Source of the DNA: Moanibacter sp964542645 | Lineage (GTDB): Bacteria > Verrucomicrobiota > Verrucomicrobiia > Opitutales > UBA2987 | Direction: 5' to 3' | Assembly (NCBI GenBank): GCA_964542645.1 | Contig: CAZIUG010000018.1 | Location: 1-57,222, forward strand | DNA: 57,222 nt | Shown: positions 19,801 to 28,213 of the stretch, in pieces | Layout: the number at the start of each line of letters is the position of its first letter | How positions within the stretch are numbered: the first letter of the stretch is position 1 | Notes under the pieces: generated by a model | Told to the model about the DNA's origin: nothing | What the model saw: the letters and a program-made list of their open reading frames with translations, nothing else | Database searches by the model: none | Translations under genes and position numbers: made by a program

Positions 19801-20205
19801 ATAGTGGTTGGCTTCCAAGGAACGGCTGCAATGATCCGAATCATGCGGGGTAATTTGCTCGACGAACTGAACAAACCGTACGTCACCACTGCATATGCTA
19901 AAGGGGTACGTCCTCTTAAACTACTATTTAAATATCCTGTTCGGCTGGCCCTTAATCCCTTCGTTTCCGGACTTGGGACTCTTTTCCCCCAGCTTGTCTC
20001 AGGTGGAGCTATCGTTGCTCTCATTCTTAGCCTGCCCACAGTCGGGCCTATGCTTTTAAAAGCGCTGCAAATGGAAGATATGTATTTGGCCGGTTCCATG
20101 CTCATGCTTCTGAGTCTCCTTGGGATTATTGGAACCCTAGTCAGTGACGTACTATTGCTTATTCTTGACCCAAGGATCCGGATGGAGGCGGGGGGCTCGC
20201 GATGA
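16831..20205 (+). CDS. Fused peptide-type solute-binding protein and DppB-type ABC permease (copy 1)
   Basis: This 1124-residue protein joins two normally separate ABC importer parts. Residues 34-52 form an N-terminal membrane anchor without a lipobox. Residues about 80-720 are an SBP_bac_5 solute-binding domain, with the family segments GIGRYGG near 140 and HLRKGVRWSDGHP at 201-213. A membrane helix at about 763-782 returns the chain to the cytoplasm, then a short loop KHPFVGRR leads into a full DppB permease (about 785-1124) with an EAA loop near 1008-1047 containing YAKGVRP. The topology is self-consistent: the binding domain is held outside by helices on both sides. Such fusions are well known for glutamine and osmolyte importers but are less usual for the Dpp/Opp family. 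A DppC gene follows. No ATPase gene is nearby. Confidence 0.9.
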   Translation: MGNPYSTHQDESDSPVAMSHINTKGALSVSRSSLKFLFAFTGLFVFLAVWALGLKPEIQDEEIVVDPDEAAEVKRMRDARIDPENPVVIWREVDYSEGKSGTWWPKGESPVLSDLVAEGILPPVEERVGSEPIVLEGPEGIGRYGGALIKVENATTGENISLSGSYSGISLVRWSPYGYPIVPHLAKSWEIKDQFREYIFHLRKGVRWSDGHPLTTEDILYFWDNEANEPAIGQRLTHIFRHMGKPAKMAAIDEYTLKIRFEEPYRDFLDRMATSHGQQLLRSPAHYLKRYHPIIGDHEFIAEEMVRVGMPSPQMLYSYVKRWSNPNHPRLWPWVYRTYKPNPPYVFVRNPYYFAVDPEGNQLPYIDRCILQERQGDMAEVAAINGEVSLYTGFAFSGYSLAMAQREQGGYEVYHWARLNGTDFLIFPNQNLKPLSNDPEVIRKRELIQNKTFRQALSLAMDREFISTVEYSGLLQPAQLAPAPESNFFHEGLMNSHIEHNPVLADKLLDQIDLDHRDDEGYRTFPDGSKLLIYFDFLSYNKRDLAEVVAAQWREVGLRVIARYRAPRIWYTALDALELELSAGGMSGKINLFVESKNYIATKEAHWARGYGNWYSQGSLFGNPDATGRGAIEPPEDSIYRKMMYLHARASSAPSLEEQQAIMREALDISAEHLWVISTGFAPPLLVIVKDGLKNVPEVCVLNHDFQAPSSAGIETFYWEEIDRDPKVDANIQFALSKITPKSGTDTGTSISQEDGLLAKFIRLALWTIGGLGLLLFAVKHPFVGRRLIIMVPTLVVVSICAFTIIELPPGDFLTSHMALLELGGDEVDQDQIADLRVMFELDKPVFVRYLKWAGLIWFTTFKEGDRGLLQGDMGLSMESQNPVNDIVGDRLILTLCISVLAVIFTWSLAIPIGVYSAVRQYSPGDYFATFIGFIGMSVPNFLLALILMYFSNRFFGVPITGLFSAEFVAQPYWNGPKVLDLLKHIWVPVIVVGFQGTAAMIRIMRGNLLDELNKPYVTTAYAKGVRPLKLLFKYPVRLALNPFVSGLGTLFPQLVSGGAIVALILSLPTVGPMLLKALQMEDMYLAGSMLMLLSLLGIIGTLVSDVLLLILDPRIRMEAGGSR

Positions 20206-20364
20206 GAGGTGGATCACCATCAGGGTTCAACTATGTTCACGACAAGTGGCCCCTTGCTCTTAGGAAAAAGGCAATGTTGTATGGTATGTTTTTCATTGTT
20301 TACTGTTCGGAATGAACTCATTAACTTTTACAGCGAGACTTACCTGAAGCAAAACCAATTTCCA

Positions 20365-21543
20365 ATGACCAACGATGCAGACGGAGTGAGCGGGGTGAAC
20401 CCTATAACGAAGCCGGGGGCAACAGATGGCAACCGCGAAGTAGGGTCGCTTTCGCAGTGGCAGTTGATTCGATTAAAATTTTCCAAGCATAAAGCGGCAG
20501 TTGCCGCTCTATATCTTGTTGCGGTCCTTTACTTTGTAGCCTTTTTCGCGGAATTTTTCGCTCCCTATGCGAGAGATTGGAATAATATCGATGCAATTTA
20601 TCATCCGCCCCAAGTGCCAAGGCTGAGTTTCGAACACGGAATTCATGTAACTAAACTCCGCCTTCAAATGCATCCTATTACTCTAAGCAAGTACTATATT
20701 CGCGATAAGGGAAAGATTATACCCTTGGGGTTTTTCGTCCGCGGTGAGCCCTATCGGCTTTTGGGAGTAATTCCTATGGAACGACGTTTTTTTGGAGTTG
20801 ATCATAAAAAGTATCATAATTCGCACGGAGAAGACGAACCAAAGCCTGTGTTTATGTTCCTTGGAGGTGATCGTTACGGTAGAGATGTTATAAGCCGGCT
20901 TATTTACGGTGCTCGGATTAGTCTGTCAATTGGACTTGTTTCGATTGCCATTACTTTCGTTTTCGGCATAATAATGGGAGGTGTTTCCGGCTATTTTGGA
21001 GGCAAGATTGATTTAGTTATCCAGCGGCTTATTGAAATAATAAATTCGTTTCCTCACCTTCCTCTATGGTTGGCTATTGGGGCTATTCTCCCCTCGGATT
21101 GGTCGCCTCTTCGTATTTATTTTTCCATCACCCTTGTTCTCAGTTTTCTTAATTGGACCGGGCTTGCCCGAGTCGTACGGGGCAAAATTCTCTCCTTACG
21201 AGAAGAAGACTATGTTACCGCGGCGAGGTTGATTGGTGCCAATCACTCTCGAATTCTTTTTCGCCATTTGGTTCCCGGTTTCACCAGTCACATTATCGTT
21301 GTATTAACGCTAAGTATTCCTGCGATGATTTTGGGTGAAACAGCTCTTAGCTTCCTTGGTCTCGGATTACGCCCTCCAGTGGTTAGCTGGGGCGTGATGA
21401 TGCAGGATTGTCTCAATTTACAGGTACTTGACAATTACCCATGGCTTCTCATGCCGGTCATCCTTACCGTTCTGACGGTTCTCAGCTTCAACTTCCTGGG
21501 CGACGGTCTACGTGATGCTGCTGACCCTTACGCTTCCCAATAG
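20365..21543 (+). CDS. DppC-type ABC transporter permease (copy 1)
   Basis: The protein has an N-terminal cytoplasmic segment with LSQWQLIRLKF, a first helix, a long extracytoplasmic loop, and five more helices of the BPD_transp_1 fold. The EAA loop includes YVTAARLIGANHSRI. The external loop contains RGEPYRLLGVIP and ends GGDRYGRDVISRL, typical of OppC/DppC proteins with a large first loop. It would pair with the permease half of the preceding fusion protein. The frame is open from a GTG at 20209, but its first 52 codons have no counterpart in the paralogue at 27050, so the ATG at 20365 is preferred; neither has a strong ribosome binding site. The length from there is 392 residues. Confidence 0.88.
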   Translation: MTNDADGVSGVNPITKPGATDGNREVGSLSQWQLIRLKFSKHKAAVAALYLVAVLYFVAFFAEFFAPYARDWNNIDAIYHPPQVPRLSFEHGIHVTKLRLQMHPITLSKYYIRDKGKIIPLGFFVRGEPYRLLGVIPMERRFFGVDHKKYHNSHGEDEPKPVFMFLGGDRYGRDVISRLIYGARISLSIGLVSIAITFVFGIIMGGVSGYFGGKIDLVIQRLIEIINSFPHLPLWLAIGAILPSDWSPLRIYFSITLVLSFLNWTGLARVVRGKILSLREEDYVTAARLIGANHSRILFRHLVPGFTSHIIVVLTLSIPAMILGETALSFLGLGLRPPVVSWGVMMQDCLNLQVLDNYPWLLMPVILTVLTVLSFNFLGDGLRDAADPYASQ

Positions 21544-21617
21544 TCTAGATTTCTACAAAACCCAGACTGAGTGATTGGTTTAATTTTGCCAATCCTTCTA
21601 ATCTTCAATCGCGGCAC

Positions 21618-21641
21618 AAGTTCCTTTCGAGAGGGACTTTT
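21618..21641 (+). terminator. Intrinsic terminator candidate after the first permease set
   Basis: AAGTTCC (21618-21624) pairs with GGGACTT (21633-21639), including one T-G pair, and the intervening TTTCGAGA can extend the stem. The right arm runs into TTTT. It lies 75 bases after the DppC stop codon, between convergent genes. Confidence 0.5.
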
Positions 21642-21757
21642 AATGGCCAAATAGTCAGGGTCACTAAAGAAGGGTACGGCGAGTATTGACGGCTCATGCA
21701 AGCAAAGTAACCCAATCAGAGCGATTCGAACGATTTCAAACCGAACTGAAAAGGTTC

Positions 21758-23221
21758 CTAGCCGAAATACGTAACGATTGTTTTCAGACCCAATCCAGTA
21801 AGGGCCAATCCTGAGATCAATACGATAGTTCTTAGTCCGAATCCCATGCGAAGGCTCTTAGGTAATCGAATACCATCGACCCATAGCATAGCAAAACACC
21901 ATAACCCACATGTGGTAGCTCCTCCGATTATCGTAGAAAAAGTTAATCGGTCGATGATATTACCAGCGATCGAATGAGGGAGCCACACCAGGATCAATCC
22001 GCCAATGAAGCAGTAGCTATAGACCCATCTTCGCCACAGAGGCGAAGATGCGCGTGGGACTCTGGTTTTGAAGATACTTATTAGGCATTCAGCCACGGTG
22101 TGGCGGTATATTAGAAAAGCTCCGTACAAAGTACCGATAAACGCAAGAAAGACACCTGTACGGTAGAGAAGCGCTAGATTAGGATGCAACGCAGTGAGAT
22201 AATTCTCTTGTACGGTCAAAAATTCGCCACCGTCCGGTATCAATTGCCTGGGATGAAGAATTAGTGTACCCAGAGTGGCAAAGAGAAGCGTCACGAGAAT
22301 GACAAAGAAAAAAGAGATCCCCGTATCGAGCAAAGGAGCTCTGATCCAGATCTTTGCCCGTTTCAAATCTTCCTTGTTTTTCGTTGCTGCTTCCAGCTTT
22401 TCCCGTGATGCGCTGCCACGTCCAGCCAGACCCCATCCCTTCTCCCGAATAATTCCCACATATCCGATATAGTCAAAAGTCCCTCCCCCGACCGCACCTA
22501 GATAAAGGGCAATCTCAAGCCAAGGACTTCGTTCAATCAATGATCTGTAGGCGACATTCTCTGTGATCCAAGGCTCATAGTTCTGTACCTGAGGAACAAG
22601 CATGCCCTGAAGGATTTTAACTAAATCCGGACCAAAAATCACTGCTGATACGATGACTGCAAATACTAAGGCTCCGAGAACAATACTCGAAACTCGCTCA
22701 ACCCAATCATACGAAGACCAAAGCGCTAAAGCCAGACAGCCTACCAATGTCGTCGTTGCCCAAAGATTGAGCCAAAACTCTTCATGATTCCATGCTCCCA
22801 CTGGGGGGCCTGCCAGCGGCATTTTCAGAAGTCGGTGAATAAAGGTGCCGAGAATCTCGGGTAGTGTTGAGAAGGCAATCGGCATAACACAAATCGTGGG
22901 AATAGTTAGCAAAATTGGAAACCAGAGAGGAGGTCCTGGAATCGCGCCCCAACTTACCATTGGATGTTCGCCGCTAAGAGTGTAGTGTCTTAGAGCACAG
23001 TAAACCTGCGTCGCCTTGAAGATTCCGGCATAGAGAAAACACCACATCATGGTGTAGCCAAAAATGGCACCGCTTCGCGAGGCCATCACCAGTTCGCCGC
23101 TCCCGATTGTTACTGAAGCCACGATTAAACCAGGGCCCATATATTTGAGGGCGTGACGTATGCTGAGGTTGGATAATAGCTCGGGAGGGGCTGGATAAAG
23201 AAGTTTCTTTGAATCGGCCAT
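21758..23221 (-). CDS. Nramp-fold transporter lacking the metal-binding motif (copy 1)
   Basis: The 487-residue protein has eleven or so membrane helices and aligns by eye with Nramp transporters of the LeuT fold. Helix 1 reads GPGLIVASVTIGSGELV (29-45); where Nramp proteins have the metal-binding DPGN, it has GSGE. Helix 6 lacks the MPH motif and reads AVGGGTFDYIG. Both changes remove the known Mn/Fe ligands, so manganese transport is unlikely in the standard way. The family therefore probably moves another solute, coupled to protons or sodium; this is inference. The gene lies between the two binding-protein/permease fusion sets and is divergent from the second, which suggests a related substrate or shared control. 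Confidence 0.82.
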   Translation of the reverse strand: MADSKKLLYPAPPELLSNLSIRHALKYMGPGLIVASVTIGSGELVMASRSGAIFGYTMMWCFLYAGIFKATQVYCALRHYTLSGEHPMVSWGAIPGPPLWFPILLTIPTICVMPIAFSTLPEILGTFIHRLLKMPLAGPPVGAWNHEEFWLNLWATTTLVGCLALALWSSYDWVERVSSIVLGALVFAVIVSAVIFGPDLVKILQGMLVPQVQNYEPWITENVAYRSLIERSPWLEIALYLGAVGGGTFDYIGYVGIIREKGWGLAGRGSASREKLEAATKNKEDLKRAKIWIRAPLLDTGISFFFVILVTLLFATLGTLILHPRQLIPDGGEFLTVQENYLTALHPNLALLYRTGVFLAFIGTLYGAFLIYRHTVAECLISIFKTRVPRASSPLWRRWVYSYCFIGGLILVWLPHSIAGNIIDRLTFSTIIGGATTCGLWCFAMLWVDGIRLPKSLRMGFGLRTIVLISGLALTGLGLKTIVTYFG

Positions 23222-23318
23222 AGTATGAAGTCAACGGATCAAGACTAATACCTCAAGTCTCGACACAGTCTTTCGGTGTTTTGCGGAATAAATTTGTCTG
23301 AGTGTCATGGTAGCAGAT

Positions 23319-23330
23319 TCCCAGCTGGGA
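23319..23330. promoter_or_regulatory. 12-bp perfect palindrome in a divergent intergenic region
   Basis: TCCCAGCTGGGA is a perfect palindrome located 98 bases before the Nramp-like start and 193 bases before the second fusion gene. The 302-base gap (23222-23523) has no gene. The site could bind a dimeric regulator of either or both genes; no direct evidence exists. Confidence 0.25.
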
Positions 23331-23523
23331 TCGGTCTTTGTCTTCCGAGGACGGGTTGTACGGCGTAGCGGGCGACCTGTGCTCCATAGCAATTACGACA
23401 TATCTATCATGTTTATATGGCGACCATTTACAATCATGATCTTGCAATTCCTCTCTGCTTCTAGCTTTCTGAATGGGGTGACCTTTCGGAGTACGTATTG
23501 TTTTTTCGGTAGAGGGGGGCGTA

Positions 23524-26500
23524 TTGGAATCGGATAAAATCTCAATGATTAGAAGGAAACTTAGGGCGTATCTCGAGACGGGCTTTGTTTTGCTTCTTTT
23601 CGTCGCATCATGGGTTTTGTTGGCAGCCCTTTTTTCTATAGGAGGAAATGAAGGAACTCCAGCTCTAGAAGACCTGTCGAGTAACGGGTTGGAGGTATCG
23701 GGTCCCGATCAAGTTGCTCAAGATACGGGTCCTGTGATTTGGCAGGATGTAGACTATACCCTCGGGTCGAATGCAGATTGGTATCCAAGAAACGAGTCAC
23801 CCCTGCTCGCGGAGCTTGTGGCTCGGGGTGAACTCCCCCATGTAGACGAGCGAGTAGGTGAAGAGCCGGTAGTTCTCAAAGGAGTCGAAGGTATCGGAAA
23901 ATACGGAGGAACTTGGTACTCGGCAAGCACCAGCTTTAGGCGTATTACGGGAATGTTGGAGGATACAATGTGTGGGCCCAATCTCTTGCGTTGGTCACCT
24001 ATGGGTTATCCGTTAGTGCCTCATATTGCGAAGGAGGTGGAGGTAAATGACGGCAATCGGGAATACGTTATTCACCTGAGAAAGGGGATGCGGTGGTCGG
24101 ATGGGCATCCCTACACAGCCGACGATATTCTCTTCTTTGTTGAGCGGGAAGCATATGAACCGGAAGTAGGGATGCAAAATTCTCCTCAGAATCTTCTCGT
24201 TTACAGGGGGAAAAGAGCGGAGGTAGAAAAGTTGGATGACCTTACAGTGAGAATCAGATTTGATGCTCCTAATGGGCTCTTTAGGGAACGCCTGGCCACA
24301 TGGAGAGGGCTTCCGTTTTGCAATACTCCTGCCCATTATCTGAAGCAATACCATCCCGTAGACGGGAATTCGAAGGTGATTGAGACAACTATGAAAAGGT
24401 ATGGTATGCCGAGCCGGCGAGCGCTCTACTTTTTCATGAAAGATCCCCATAATACGGAACACCCTCGATTGTGGCCCTGGCTCTTCCGGGGCTATAAAGC
24501 CAATCCTCCACTTTCCTTTGTGCGAAATCCATACTATTTTGCGGTCGATACAAATGGAAATCAGCTCCCCTATATCGATCGTCTTTTCTTTGATCAGAAA
24601 CAGAAGGATCTAATCGGAGTAGCAGCTGCGCATGGTGAGTTCTCGTACCAGTCAACTAATATAGGATTCGGCCAATTTACTCTCCTTATGTCGGATAGGA
24701 ACCGTGGGGGTTACAAAGTTCGACAATGGTTTCCCACGGATGGAGGCTCTTTTGTAATCTGCTTTAATTTGAATCACCGAATTGAGGAATCTAAGCCTGA
24801 GTCTCGACTCAAGAAGAAGTATCTCAATAATAAGATCTTTCGAAGGGCACTGTCTCTAGCCATAAATAGGCCGGCTATTATTCATTCCCTTTATGCTGGG
24901 ATCACTGAACCTTCACAGGCTGCGCCTCCGCCCGAATCACCGTTCTTCGAGCCTTCTCTTAACCACGCCTACATAAAATATGATCCATCTATGGCTAATC
25001 GGTTGCTTGACGAAATTGGTCTGGATAAGCGAGACGTCGACGGTCTCCGTACCTTTCCTGATGGTTCATCGATGCATTTTTTTCTTGATTCCCCTGATCA
25101 TGCCGCTTTCCCGCGCGGGCTCCTGGAATTTGTAGCGGAAGACTGGGCCGAAGTAGGAGTTCGAGTTACTCCACGTCAGCGTGCCCAGCGACTCTTCACA
25201 CTGACTTATTACTCCTCTCTTGGTGATATGCTCTTAGGTGGAGGACCGATTGATTTCCTGCCTCTGATTAATCCCCAGAATTACGTTCCAGTTTTGACCT
25301 CTAGCTTTGCACCAAATTACGGAAAGTGGATGGGACGTGGTGGCCTATTTGGAAGTGCCGAAGCACTACTTCCTGGAGCCGAAGAACCACCACCGGAGCA
25401 CCCAGTGAGAAGAGCTATGGAACTTTATGATGAGGCTCTTCAGAAAAGCAGCTTGCTTGAACAGGTCGAGATATTTCGGGAAGTTCTAAAGATCGCGGCG
25501 GATAACCTATGGTCGATCAATATCTCGACGCCGGCCCCCGTACTGGCAGTGGTGAGTAATGACATGAAGAACGTACCCCACCGTATGCGTGCAGGCTGGG
25601 AATTTCTTTCTCCATCCAATGCAGGCGTTGAAACTTTCTACTTCTCTCGTTCCAGAGATTCTCCCGGGGCGATTAAGCAGATACAACGGGATATTTTGGA
25701 TCCGACTCCGATCTACGGTAAAAGCGAAGATAGCCAGACTAGAGTTGGTGATGGGGGAAGTAATGGCGGACGCATCATCGCATGGATGATTAAATTTCTC
25801 TTTATCGCTATCATTGCAGGATTAGTATTGATGGTCTGCTTTCGTCATCCATTTGTCGTGCGGCGGATCGTCCTCATAGTTCCGACTTTATTGGTTATCT
25901 CGGTTTTGATCTTTGTTGTGATTGAGCTCCCACCTGGGGATCTTCTCGACACCTATATTGCTAATGTCGAGGAATCGGGTCGGGTTACAGGAGAACAGGA
26001 AATCCAGGACATAAAAGAGATGTTTCTTCTAGATGAGCCCGCCTATTATCGCTACTTGCACTGGTTTGGATTTCGTTGGTTCCTCACGTTTAAAGGAGAG
26101 GATCGAGGTCTTCTTCAGGGAAATTTGGGACGGGCTATGTACAATTTTTCCTCCGTTAATGACCTCGTGGGTGATCGCCTCCTCCTAACCCTTTGCATCG
26201 GATTGAGTACCGTCCTCTTTACCTGGTTAATGGCGCTTCCTATCGGAACCTATTCAGCGGTACGACAGTATTCTTTAGGAGATTATTTTGCATCACTAAT
26301 CGTGTTTTTTGGCATGTCGATGCCCAATTTTCTCCTCGCTCTTCTTCTTATGTACGCCGGAACCAAATTTTTTGGAATTCAGGTCACGGGACTCTTCTCT
26401 CCGGAATTTGCCGGTCAACCGGAATGGACAATCTCCAAGGCCAAAGACCTCCTTATGCACCTTTGGCTCCCTGTGCTTGTGGTTGGTATCGGAGGAACAG

Positions 26501-26880
26501 GACAAATGATTCGAATAATGCGAGCTAACCTACTCGATGAGTTGAAAAAACCCTATGTTATGACAGCCCGTGCCAAGGGGGTTCGTCCCATAAAATTGAT
26601 TCTTAAATATCCAGTACGGCTCGCTCTAAATCCTTTTGTTTCCGGGCTAGGAACACTTTTCCCGCAACTGATCTCTGGAGGGACCATCGTCGCTCTTGTT
26701 TTAAGCCTTCCCACTGTTGGACCGTTGTTGCTGGAAGGCCTCATGCGGGAGGACATGTATCTTGCTGGTTCGATGCTCTTGATTCTTAGTTTGTTGTCTG
26801 TGGTAGGGACACTTATCAGTGACTTGTTGCTCTTGGCTCTTGATCCCCGAATACGTATGGAGGAGACCGGCTCGCGATGA
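23524..26880 (+). CDS. Fused peptide-type solute-binding protein and DppB-type ABC permease (copy 2)
   Basis: This 1118-residue protein repeats the architecture of the one at 16831: anchor helix at about 19-40, SBP_bac_5 domain to about 725 (GIGKYGG near 120, HLRKGMRWSDGHP near 180), a helix at about 750-772, loop FRHPFVVRR, and a complete DppB permease to the end with an EAA loop containing RAKGVRPIK. The two copies are clearly paralogous along their full length, with the permease halves more alike than the binding halves. The TTG start at 23524 is preceded by a strong ribosome binding site (GAGGGGGG, 23512-23519); the ATG at 23545 has none. A DppC gene follows, and no ATPase gene is present. 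A peptide or oligosaccharide substrate is possible. Confidence 0.9.
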   Translation: MESDKISMIRRKLRAYLETGFVLLLFVASWVLLAALFSIGGNEGTPALEDLSSNGLEVSGPDQVAQDTGPVIWQDVDYTLGSNADWYPRNESPLLAELVARGELPHVDERVGEEPVVLKGVEGIGKYGGTWYSASTSFRRITGMLEDTMCGPNLLRWSPMGYPLVPHIAKEVEVNDGNREYVIHLRKGMRWSDGHPYTADDILFFVEREAYEPEVGMQNSPQNLLVYRGKRAEVEKLDDLTVRIRFDAPNGLFRERLATWRGLPFCNTPAHYLKQYHPVDGNSKVIETTMKRYGMPSRRALYFFMKDPHNTEHPRLWPWLFRGYKANPPLSFVRNPYYFAVDTNGNQLPYIDRLFFDQKQKDLIGVAAAHGEFSYQSTNIGFGQFTLLMSDRNRGGYKVRQWFPTDGGSFVICFNLNHRIEESKPESRLKKKYLNNKIFRRALSLAINRPAIIHSLYAGITEPSQAAPPPESPFFEPSLNHAYIKYDPSMANRLLDEIGLDKRDVDGLRTFPDGSSMHFFLDSPDHAAFPRGLLEFVAEDWAEVGVRVTPRQRAQRLFTLTYYSSLGDMLLGGGPIDFLPLINPQNYVPVLTSSFAPNYGKWMGRGGLFGSAEALLPGAEEPPPEHPVRRAMELYDEALQKSSLLEQVEIFREVLKIAADNLWSINISTPAPVLAVVSNDMKNVPHRMRAGWEFLSPSNAGVETFYFSRSRDSPGAIKQIQRDILDPTPIYGKSEDSQTRVGDGGSNGGRIIAWMIKFLFIAIIAGLVLMVCFRHPFVVRRIVLIVPTLLVISVLIFVVIELPPGDLLDTYIANVEESGRVTGEQEIQDIKEMFLLDEPAYYRYLHWFGFRWFLTFKGEDRGLLQGNLGRAMYNFSSVNDLVGDRLLLTLCIGLSTVLFTWLMALPIGTYSAVRQYSLGDYFASLIVFFGMSMPNFLLALLLMYAGTKFFGIQVTGLFSPEFAGQPEWTISKAKDLLMHLWLPVLVVGIGGTGQMIRIMRANLLDELKKPYVMTARAKGVRPIKLILKYPVRLALNPFVSGLGTLFPQLISGGTIVALVLSLPTVGPLLLEGLMREDMYLAGSMLLILSLLSVVGTLISDLLLLALDPRIRMEETGSR

Positions 26881-27053
26881 TGTGCTTGCCATCTAGATTA
26901 CTCAAGAAGAGGCAATTTGGAGTTACTCCTCTCAAATGGGTTACCGCTGCTTTCACAATGGTTCGAATTTGGAATACTCGAGATCCTTCAATGATAACTA
27001 ATTATGAAAGTGTACGCGAGTTACGGATGATGAGCGGAGCAAAAATCCTATGA
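26877..27053 (+). CDS. Possible translationally coupled 58-residue ORF between the fusion and DppC genes
   Basis: An ATG overlaps the fusion gene's stop codon (ATGA), and the frame runs 58 codons to a TGA that overlaps the ATG of the DppC gene. It therefore bridges the gap with overlaps at both ends, the arrangement expected for coupled translation. The sequence is basic with no recognised domain. In the other transporter set the same ATGA overlap opens only a 37-codon frame of different sequence, so this may be a coupling device or chance rather than a functional protein. Confidence 0.25.
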   Translation: MMCLPSRLLKKRQFGVTPLKWVTAAFTMVRIWNTRDPSMITNYESVRELRMMSGAKIL

Positions 27054-28186
27054 CGGCTTCGGAATCATCGTCTAATACTCGCGAGGAGGGTGGTCTCTCG
27101 CAATGGCAGCTTATAGGTTTGCGATTTCATCGTCACCGGATGGCCGTTTGGTTTCTTTATATTTTACTTTTTCTCTACGGTTTGGTCTCCGTTGCCGAGT
27201 TCGTCTCTCCATATTCGAAATCACGACGTAATGTTCAGTATTCCTACGCTCCGCCTCAAATACCTCGCTTCAGCTTTGTCCATGGATTCTACGTTTATGA
27301 ACAGGTCCAGAGAACTGATAAAGTGACATTGGCTCGTTACTATGAGATCAATCGCGAAGTTAGGATTCCTCTTGGATTCTTCGTAAGGGGAGAGCCTTAT
27401 CGGCTTTTTGGTTTGATACCGAGCGAGAGTCATTTTTTCGGTATTCAAGAGGAGGTATTTAAGAGGAAGTACCCTGGCAGAACGGTTCCTGATTTTCATT
27501 TCTTCGGTTCAGACCAGTTTGGGCGGGATATTTTCAGCCGCATCATTTTTGGATCGCGCATAAGTCTCTCGATCGGACTTGTTTCTATCTTTTTCACCTT
27601 CGTATTGGGAGTCTCGATGGGAGGAATTTCTGGCTATTGGGGAGGAAATGTGGATGTCATAATTCAACGACTTATCGAGGTTCTGAATTCTTTTCCCCAC
27701 CTACCTCTCTGGTTGGCTCTTGGGGCTATTCTTCCCGCTGAATGGAGCTCTCTTAAAATATATTTTAGCATTACCCTTATTTTCAGCTTGCTGAACTGGA
27801 CAGGTTTGGCGCGCATAGTTAGGGGAAAAATTTTATCGTTGCGCGAGGAAGATTATGCTGTGGCAGCTCGTCTTCTTGGGGCGAATGATATTCGAATCCT
27901 ATTTCGCCATCTTATTCCCGGATTCACGAGTCATATCATCGTTGCGCTTACTCTAAGTGTTCCGGTTATGATTTTGGCCGAAACTTCGCTCAGTTTTCTT
28001 GGTCTGGGTTTACGTCCTCCAATTGTCAGTTGGGGAGTGATGCTGCAAGATTGTCTCGATCTTCAGGTTGTTGCCAACTATCCGTGGCTCTTGATTCCCA
28101 TCTATTTTGTCGTCATGGCGGTGCTTGCTTTTAATTTTATAGGGGACGGGTTGCGGGATGCGTCCGATCCCTACAGCGCAAATTAG
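27050..28186 (+). CDS. DppC-type ABC transporter permease (copy 2)
   Basis: The 378-residue protein is a close paralogue of the permease at 20365-21543. It starts with a short cytoplasmic segment containing LSQWQLIGLRFHRHR, one helix, a long external loop with RGEPYRLFGLIP and GSDQFGRDIFSRI, then the permease core with EAA loop YAVAARLLGANDIRI and the sequence LSFLGLGLRPP. It should form a heterodimeric channel with the permease half of the fusion protein encoded just upstream. Only 27 bases separate its stop from the convergent ThDP enzyme gene. The start is supported by alignment with the paralogue and by overlap with the small bridging frame. Confidence 0.9.
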   Translation: MTASESSSNTREEGGLSQWQLIGLRFHRHRMAVWFLYILLFLYGLVSVAEFVSPYSKSRRNVQYSYAPPQIPRFSFVHGFYVYEQVQRTDKVTLARYYEINREVRIPLGFFVRGEPYRLFGLIPSESHFFGIQEEVFKRKYPGRTVPDFHFFGSDQFGRDIFSRIIFGSRISLSIGLVSIFFTFVLGVSMGGISGYWGGNVDVIIQRLIEVLNSFPHLPLWLALGAILPAEWSSLKIYFSITLIFSLLNWTGLARIVRGKILSLREEDYAVAARLLGANDIRILFRHLIPGFTSHIIVALTLSVPVMILAETSLSFLGLGLRPPIVSWGVMLQDCLDLQVVANYPWLLIPIYFVVMAVLAFNFIGDGLRDASDPYSAN

Positions 28187-28213
28187 AGGCCTTAGGATAG
28201 CCCCTGGCTTGCG

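Noticed and set aside
20209..20364. N-terminal extension of the first DppC gene from a GTG start
   Set aside because: The 52 extra residues have no counterpart in the paralogue at 27050 and include cysteine-rich sequence unlike a permease N-terminus.
21758..23221. Annotation as a manganese/iron transporter
   Set aside because: The fold fits Nramp, but the DPGN and MPH metal ligands are absent, so naming a metal substrate would overstate the evidence.
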